Part shown: positions 53,009 to 57,563 of the stretch, piece by piece
Numbering within the stretch: the first letter of the stretch is position 1
Layout of the letters: the number at the start of each line of letters is the position of its first letter
Assembly: GCA_030017995.1 (NCBI GenBank)
Contig: JASEGS010000007.1
Location: forward strand, 1-57,563
Length of the DNA: 57,563 nucleotides
Reading direction: 5' to 3'
Source: Thermodesulfovibrionales bacterium
GTDB lineage: Bacteria > Nitrospirota > Thermodesulfovibrionia > Thermodesulfovibrionales > Dissulfurispiraceae
The notes under the pieces: model-generated
Databases searched by the model: none
What the model was told of the DNA's origin: nothing
The model's input: the letters and a program-made list of their open reading frames with translations, nothing else
Translations under genes and position numbers: made by a program

Positions 53009-54118
53009 TTTCTTTACCTTCCTAAGATAGCAGACAGGGCACATTGTGTCTGCATCGCAGTCTTCGGGCTTGCATTTCTTGGTAAAAACTGCGCTCTTAC
53101 CCTGTGCTATCCAGTCGCGGTATGTCTTATTCGTAATCTCAAGCGTGCAGTCGGGGTTTACAAGAGCGAGCGGGTCGCTGATACCCTCGAATATGGAGCG
53201 GAGGTTTTCGGCGTTTTTCTTCAGGTCTTCCTGCGCATTGTAAAGGTGTCTTGCCATCTGGTTAAAAGATTCTTTCAGTTCTCCTATCTCGTCCCGCGTA
53301 GCGATAGAAAGGTCTTGTTTGAGAGGTTCTGTGCCGTCAGCAATGCCCTTAAATAGTGTGGTCAGCCTGCCGAGTGGTCTGCTTACTAAGCTCCAGAATA
53401 CGCCCTGAAGCGAGATGAAAAGGAAAAGCAGGGTAGTGAAGCCGAATATGAAGGTGGATATCGCGATGCCCTTGATCTGACTGAGGGTAACCGACAATGG
53501 ATGGTTACAGACTCTATGCCTACAATATCTCCCTCTTTCCACCAGAAACCGCTTTTTGTCCCGTATTTCCTGACAAGACCTTCAGGAGCGTTGGACGGAT
53601 TGCAGCAGACAAGTAAGACATTTCTTGTCTGCTGCAATTGCCTTTGCTCGGATGATATAATCCTCATTGTTTATCTTGATAATACCGTTCCATGAATTTT
53701 GTTCACGCTCTTTTCTGAAACGGCTGATTAATTCCTCATGGAGTTGATCAGCCTTATTATTTGGATTGAGCGGATTGTCCGACACCCTTCTGTAAATGTA
53801 ATCCTTCAAGTTTGCATTGAACCGCTTCATGACTTCCTGTGTTACATGGGTTGTGGACATGGCCTCGACAATGAACGCATCGTTCGCATCCGTGGATTTA
53901 AGAAATTCGAACATCCTTGGCCTTAATGTGTTTTTTATATAGTCTCCTACGGCGCCAACCTGAGTCATGATAATCAGGGTTTTTTCATTTGCATCCTCGA
54001 TAACCCTGTCTTTGAGATGGACATATAGAAGAAAAGAGAAGATGATGCAGAATGTCAGAAGGATAAGACCTACAGTGAATGTAAACTTCGTGCTTAACTT
54101 GAGGTTTTTTAATTTCAT
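53009..54118 (-). pseudogene. Tll0287-like (DUF3365)-HAMP-PAS membrane sensor, frameshifted
   Basis: Three frames together give one sensor. Frame 1 (from 54118): membrane helix then a DUF3365-type domain up to K-K-C-L-T-C, a c-type heme-like site. Frame 2 (about 53625-53500): N-P-S-N-A-P-E-G-L-V-R-K-Y-G, then G-I-E-S-V-T-I. Frame 3 (about 53500-53009): P-L-S-V-T-L-S-Q-I-K-G, second helix, HAMP (R-P-L-G-R-L) and the start of a PAS. The first break lies in a 12-base-arm quasi-palindrome (53602-53635); the second fits loss of one C near 53500. The output domain is missing, replaced by the BrnT tail. Confidence 0.78.
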
Positions 54119-54267
54119 GGCCTCTCCATAATATGCAGTTAATACTCAGTTTAGAATTTCCGTTTGGCTTTGTCAATGTAACGCCAACATGATAATGTCC
54201 TATATAGCCAAATTAGAAATGTCCTAATCAGAGACTGCTAAACTGTTTAATTTAAGAGGAGGACAGG

Positions 54268-54378
54268 ATGGCAGGAAAGGACAGCCGAAAAGCTCTCGGT
54301 CGCTCGCTTGACCCCGTGGCAAAGACCACGGGGAATACGCTCGCTATCCATTTAATTAAAGAAACTCTTTTAAGGTGA
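54268..54378 (+). CDS. Doubtful 36-residue frame
   Basis: An ATG behind a strong AGAGGAGG opens 36 codons (M-A-G-K-D-S-R-K-A-L-G-R-S-L) and ends inside korB on the other strand. It spans a hairpin, CCCCGTGG with CCACGGGG (54312-54333). No homolog is recognised. It may be chance, or a truncated remnant. Confidence 0.2.
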   Translation: MAGKDSRKALGRSLDPVAKTTGNTLAIHLIKETLLR

Positions 54379-55219
54379 TCTCCAATTTTGAAATATTAAA
54401 AGACTGTTTTACGAGGGGTAGGTTTTTAATTACCGGTATCTTTTCTTCAAATGCAGGCCGATGGTTGCGGTATATGATGCCTATGGGGATTTTGTCTCCC
54501 CATTCCAGAGCTTTTTTAAATGCCTCTATCCTGTCTTCGGGATTGTATTCAGGCTCGATATGATAGACCCTTTGTTTATACCATTCATAGGTATTTATCT
54601 TATTGAATGTTACGCATGGCTGCAAAATATCTATGAGGGTGAATCCTTTGTGGGTCACTGCCTCTTTTATCAATACCTTCAGATTGGGCATATCGCCAGC
54701 AAAACCCCGCGCTACAAAACTGCAATCGAGGGCTATTGCCATTGCTATAGGATTAAGCTGCTCTGAAAGTATGCCAAAGGGCTGATTTTTTGTAACCATC
54801 CCTCCCTTATCTGTAGCCGTGCTTGTTGGAGAAGCCTGACCCTTTGTCAGCCCGTATATCTGATTGTCATGGACAAAGAGCTTTACATTGATATTCCTCC
54901 GCATGGCATGGATAAGATGGTTGCCTCCCTCTCCGTAGCAGTCGCCGTCGCCAGCAACAGCAATTACGAGCATTTCATGGTTTGCAAGCCTTATTCCTGT
55001 TGCAACAGGCAATGTTCTTCCGTGCAGGCCGTTGAAGGTATTGCATTTCATATAATGCGGCAATTTTCCTGCCTGACCTATGCCTGAAACTATGGTGAAT
55101 TGATGGGGCTCTATGCCAAGTTCCACCACAGCATCCTTTAATGCCTTGAGGATGGCGAAGTTGCCGCATCCAGGGCACCATGCCGGATTCTGTCCTTTAT
55201 AATTATCTAAGGATGGCAT
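54356..55219 (-). CDS. korB: 2-oxoacid:ferredoxin oxidoreductase, beta subunit
   Basis: 287 residues. It begins with the conserved W-C-P-G-C-G-N, whose cysteines hold a cluster. G-I-G-Q-A-G-K-L-P and G-L-H-G-R-T-L-P precede the ThDP motif A-G-D-G-D-C-Y-G-E-G-G-N-H. D-N-Q-I-Y-G-L-T-K-G-Q-A-S-P-T completes the cofactor site. The enzyme interconverts 2-oxoglutarate (or a similar 2-oxoacid) and succinyl-CoA with ferredoxin. The start overlaps the korA stop by 17 bases. Substrate assignment to 2-oxoglutarate is by family. Confidence 0.93.
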   Translation of the reverse strand: MPSLDNYKGQNPAWCPGCGNFAILKALKDAVVELGIEPHQFTIVSGIGQAGKLPHYMKCNTFNGLHGRTLPVATGIRLANHEMLVIAVAGDGDCYGEGGNHLIHAMRRNINVKLFVHDNQIYGLTKGQASPTSTATDKGGMVTKNQPFGILSEQLNPIAMAIALDCSFVARGFAGDMPNLKVLIKEAVTHKGFTLIDILQPCVTFNKINTYEWYKQRVYHIEPEYNPEDRIEAFKKALEWGDKIPIGIIYRNHRPAFEEKIPVIKNLPLVKQSFNISKLEITLKEFL

Positions 55220-56921
55220 TTATCTCCTTCAGCAGACCTTCAATGGTAAATGGTCTGCCGTTATATTTATTAATCATGCCGGTAAATGTATATCCCGTCT
55301 CTGTTTTCATCAGGCGTGCGAACTGCGATGTTGCATTATTTTCTATGCATAAGGCAGCATGTGCCTCCCTGAGTATCTTTAAATAATTCAATTTTTTTGT
55401 GGATGGAAAGGGATAAATCTCGCTGAAGTGGAGCATCGCAATTTTGCACTCTTTTTTCAGTCTGTCAACAGCCTCCTTCATTGCTCCAAATGTAGATCCC
55501 CAGCCTGTCAGCACTATATCAGGATTAGGATGCCCATAAAGAAGTGGAGGCTCTATCTCCTGCCTGATAAGAGGCAATTTACTGAAAAACCTCTTATTCA
55601 CCATTTTTATCCTCGTTGCAGCATCTTCAACAATATGTCCTTCTTCATCGTGTTCATCGCTGTCTGTAACTACAAGGTGTCTTGCGTCTCCCGGAACCCC
55701 CAGAGGCGATACTCCATTATCTGTAAATGCATGTCTTTTGTATTCAGATAGATTTCTGAACGCATCGCCCCTTAGTCTGTAATCTGTGTATTTTATTTTG
55801 CTTAAATCAAAGCCATCGAATGTCCACTGGGAATCAGCAAGGTGCTGGTCTGTGAGGATAAAAACAGGGATCTGGTATTTCCCCGATATGTCAAAGGCCT
55901 TATTTGTGAGATAAAATGCCTGCTCAGGGGTTCCGGGTGCGAAGACTACCCTTGGGAATTCACTATGCGCAGTGTATAATGCAAAGTTTAAATCAGCCTG
56001 CTCAGTCCTTGTTGGAAATCCTGTTGCCGGCCCCGGTCTTTGTGCCAGCGCTATAACTATGGGGGTCTCTGTCATGGCAGCCAGCGAAAGCCCTTCCACC
56101 ATTAATGCAAAACCGCCCCCTGAACTGCCTGTCATCGCTCTTACGCCGGCAAAGGATGCTCCTAATGACATATTTATTGCTGCAATCTCATCCTCTGCCT
56201 GCTCAACGATAATCCCATAATCCTTTGCCTTATCTGCAATGTAATTCATTATTCCTGTGGAAGGCGTCATTGGATATGCTGAGTAAAACTTGCAGCCAGA
56301 TGCTATGGCTCCAAGGCCTATGGCATCGTTGCCTGCTATGAGCATTTTAGGTTTAGATAGAGGGGTTGCAGAGAATGTGCATTTGATACATCGTTTTATT
56401 GCATGATCATATCCTGCCATTGCAGCATTAATATTTGCCTTGATAATATCTTCGCCCTTCTTTTTAAAGGTATCCTTAATGATCTCAAGCAGGATATCCA
56501 TCTCCATCCCCAGCATCCCTAAAACCGCGCCAGTTGCAACAGTGTTAGCCATTATCTTATTGCCGCTACGCTCTACGGCAAGATTTACGAATGGGATGTC
56601 CACAGAGTTTTGAGTTGAGGGTTGAGAGTTGAGAGTTTTGGAGTCGTAGATTATCTGCCCGTTTTCGGCAAGCTCTTTTTCGTGCTGCCCTATGCTCTCT
56701 TTATCAAGTGCAACCAGAATATTTATCTTCTCCCTCGATGCCATTACAGGTTTGTCAGAGAACCTTATCTGAAAGAAATTATGACCGCCCCTTATGCGGG
56801 ATTCATAGTCCTGGTGGGTAAACACATGATAGCCAGACCTTGAAAAGACCTTTGCAAGGGTATCTCCTATGGTTTGTATGCCTTGCCCAGCCTCACCGCC
56901 TATTTTTATGGAATAGTCCAT
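55203..56921 (-). CDS. korA: 2-oxoacid:ferredoxin oxidoreductase, fused gamma-alpha subunit
   Basis: About 572 residues. The gamma domain (1-185) starts with I-G-G-E-A-G-Q-G-I-Q-T and has R-I-R-G-G-H-N-F-F. The alpha domain follows with G-N-D-A-I-G-L-G-A, Y-P-M-T-P-S-T, E-Q-A-E-D-E-I-A-A-I, G-S-S-G-G-G-F-A-L-M and Q-R-P-G-P-A-T-G-F-P-T. Residues about 93-107 (L-N-S-Q-P-S-T-Q-N-S) are encoded by AACTC repeats (56597-56640), an apparent in-frame insertion. ATG 56921 is preferred to a TTG six bases upstream. The matching delta subunit may be the gene at 33222. Confidence 0.93.
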   Translation of the reverse strand: MDYSIKIGGEAGQGIQTIGDTLAKVFSRSGYHVFTHQDYESRIRGGHNFFQIRFSDKPVMASREKINILVALDKESIGQHEKELAENGQIIYDSKTLNSQPSTQNSVDIPFVNLAVERSGNKIMANTVATGAVLGMLGMEMDILLEIIKDTFKKKGEDIIKANINAAMAGYDHAIKRCIKCTFSATPLSKPKMLIAGNDAIGLGAIASGCKFYSAYPMTPSTGIMNYIADKAKDYGIIVEQAEDEIAAINMSLGASFAGVRAMTGSSGGGFALMVEGLSLAAMTETPIVIALAQRPGPATGFPTRTEQADLNFALYTAHSEFPRVVFAPGTPEQAFYLTNKAFDISGKYQIPVFILTDQHLADSQWTFDGFDLSKIKYTDYRLRGDAFRNLSEYKRHAFTDNGVSPLGVPGDARHLVVTDSDEHDEEGHIVEDAATRIKMVNKRFFSKLPLIRQEIEPPLLYGHPNPDIVLTGWGSTFGAMKEAVDRLKKECKIAMLHFSEIYPFPSTKKLNYLKILREAHAALCIENNATSQFARLMKTETGYTFTGMINKYNGRPFTIEGLLKEINAILR

Positions 56922-56939
56922 AGGCAAATTATATCATGA

Positions 56940-57024
56940 TGGTGCGAGAGAGGGGAGTTGAACCCCTACGGATTGCTCCACTGGATCCTAAGTCCAGCGC
57001 GTCTGCCAGTTCCGCCACTCTCGC
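56940..57024 (-). tRNA. tRNA-Leu (anticodon TAG)
   Basis: 85 bases including an encoded CCA. The acceptor GCGAGAG pairs with CTCTCGC. The anticodon stem CTGGA/TCCAG encloses CTTAGGA, giving TAG. A long variable arm marks it as class II. It lies just upstream of korA on the same strand. An integrase relic sits on its 5' side. Confidence 0.95.
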
Positions 57025-57057
57025 ATAGTTGAATTTAAAGGATTTTCCAGCATTTGG

Positions 57058-57195
57058 TCAAGCGTTAGCAGTCGAAAGTGTAGCAGAATTGTAGCAGCCG
57101 TCCAAGACCTCCACGCTAGATCTCGGACTTTCAGGGTAATGATGAGAGTATCTTATGGTCATTACTATGGACTTATGCCCCAATAGTTCCTTGCA
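57058..57195 (-). pseudogene. Tyrosine integrase, C-terminal relic
   Basis: 45 codons to a stop: K-E-L-L-G-H-K-S-I, then M-T-I-R-Y-S-H-H-Y-P-E-S and V-E-V-L-D. These include the catalytic H-K region and the tyrosine nucleophile of phage-type integrases. Upstream the similarity ends at once, and unrelated sequence with the attC-like site begins. It marks a former mobile element near tRNA-Leu. The tRNA's 5' side, rather than the 3' side usually targeted, faces the relic. Confidence 0.8.
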
Positions 57196-57241
57196 CGCTT
57201 TTGGGAAGGAACAATAAGGGAGAGGGGATTTATGATTTTTG

Positions 57242-57338
57242 GATTAACGTTTGAGGTAACCGGCCGCCGGAGCGCGAAGAGCGGAGGGAACCTGCAAGCG
57301 CAGCTTGCAGGCGGTCCGTGTTGACCGAGAGGTTAAGC
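57242..57338 (-). other. Candidate integron attC recombination site
   Basis: On the minus strand the site starts with GCTTAAC (R'' box, exact RYYYAAC) and ends with GTTAATC (R', 6 of 7 bases of GTTRRRY). Inside, L'' GGTCAAC and the complement of L' (GGTAAC) match except for one extra C in L'', the extrahelical base typical of attC. The spacers are about 5-6 bases. The centre holds a hairpin CCTGCAAG/CTTGCAGG. The total length, 97 bases, is within the attC range. The stop codon of the adjacent frame lies in the R'' box, as in many gene cassettes. Confidence 0.68.
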
Positions 57339-57563
57339 ACGGGTTAGCACCTCCTTGATGCCTTTCTCAAGAAATAGGTAGGAGCCGAGAGCCAGCCCAA
57401 TAAACCCTGAAAGCGATGCAGTAAGCGCAAGCGGGGTTGTTTCCTTGAATCCTGGCACTGCTACCATAGGAAGAACAATAAGCACGAGCAGGCTAACCGG
57501 AGGGTATGCGAATTGCCTCACAATAAATGTTACCGAAGTAAAGGATAAAAAGGAATCGTTGAC
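57333..57563 (-). CDS. Putative cassette-encoded membrane protein, 5' end outside window
   Basis: The frame is open to the window edge, giving at least 76 residues; an internal GTG at 57521 would give 62. Two hydrophobic segments (L-L-V-L-I-V-L-P-M-V-A-V and L-S-G-F-I-G-L-A-L-G-S-Y-L-F-L) suggest two membrane helices. No domain is recognised. The stop codon lies within the attC R'' box, which makes a gene cassette likely. Confidence 0.5.
   Translation of the reverse strand, partial: VNDSFLSFTSVTFIVRQFAYPPVSLLVLIVLPMVAVPGFKETTPLALTASLSGFIGLALGSYLFLEKGIKEVLTRA

Noticed and set aside
52853-53542. A single real sensor-toxin fusion protein
   Set aside because: The upstream part of the sensor is frameshifted twice and lacks its output domain, and the BrnT part lacks its N-terminal half, so decay by deletion is simpler.
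54259-54350. Possible fourth, degraded family-2 copy near korB
   Set aside because: GGACAGGATG, CCGAAAAGCTCTCGG and a CCCCGTGG hairpin recall the family, but the conserved GGAAGGC hairpin is missing and the order differs.

Overview
The window reads as one chromosomal contig of an anaerobic or microaerophilic, diderm, AT-leaning bacterium. The best fit is the Nitrospirota (Thermodesulfovibrionia-like), but that is an inference from gene content, not a phylogeny. Gene content behind it: a 2-oxoacid:ferredoxin oxidoreductase (fused gamma-alpha subunit, beta subunit, and a detached ferredoxin-like delta subunit); nifU, nifS and nifA; a Pab1020-type RNA ligase with its PIN partner; an eukaryotic-type ornithine decarboxylase next to speE; glgC and malQ; and two short genes with an in-frame UGA at the redox-active position, suggesting selenocysteine use.

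Layout. 1-2781: the edge of an IS256-like insertion sequence that has removed the start of a WbaP-type sugar transferase, then hfq and a PpiD/SurA-like membrane protein. 3049-11980: guaB-guaA, ispA-dxs-tlyA, ornithine decarboxylase and speE. 11986-16822: the CIRCE-controlled hrcA-grpE-dnaK-dnaJ heat-shock operon. 16835-19175 (minus strand): a run of exported proteins (ankyrin, TlpA-like, DUF1566, MerP-like with UGA) behind a broken ECF sigma gene. 19207-24242: rsmE, rsfS, rlmH, a LapA-LapB fusion, the RNA ligase pair and tRNA-Leu. 24300-30206: glnS, gltX, rpsO, pnp. 30278-36466: three M16 peptidase-family genes, recN, a ferredoxin and a UGA-containing glutaredoxin. 36431-41567: aroD, a methyltransferase, tRNA-Ala, glgC and malQ. 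41845-44912: a GGDEF-EAL protein and a secreted protein. 44913-52600: P-type ATPase, universal stress protein, nifS, nifU and a divergent nifA. 52633-54118: a decayed heme-type sensor fused to a BrnT toxin tail, plus a BrnA-like antitoxin. 54356-57563: korB-korA, tRNA-Leu, an integrase relic, and a candidate integron attC site whose cassette gene runs off the window.

The most unusual layer is repetitive. Two intergenic repeat families (about 160-200 bp, three full copies plus relics; and about 125-135 bp, three copies) fold into hairpins whose arms differ between copies but stay complementary within each copy. Separately, short low-complexity direct or inverted repeats sit in frame inside loops of many housekeeping enzymes (Dxs, RsmE, RecN, MalQ, KorA, an M16 peptidase, a P-type ATPase). 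None of this could be searched against a database here. Names rest on motifs read directly from the translations, and claims about novelty are untested.
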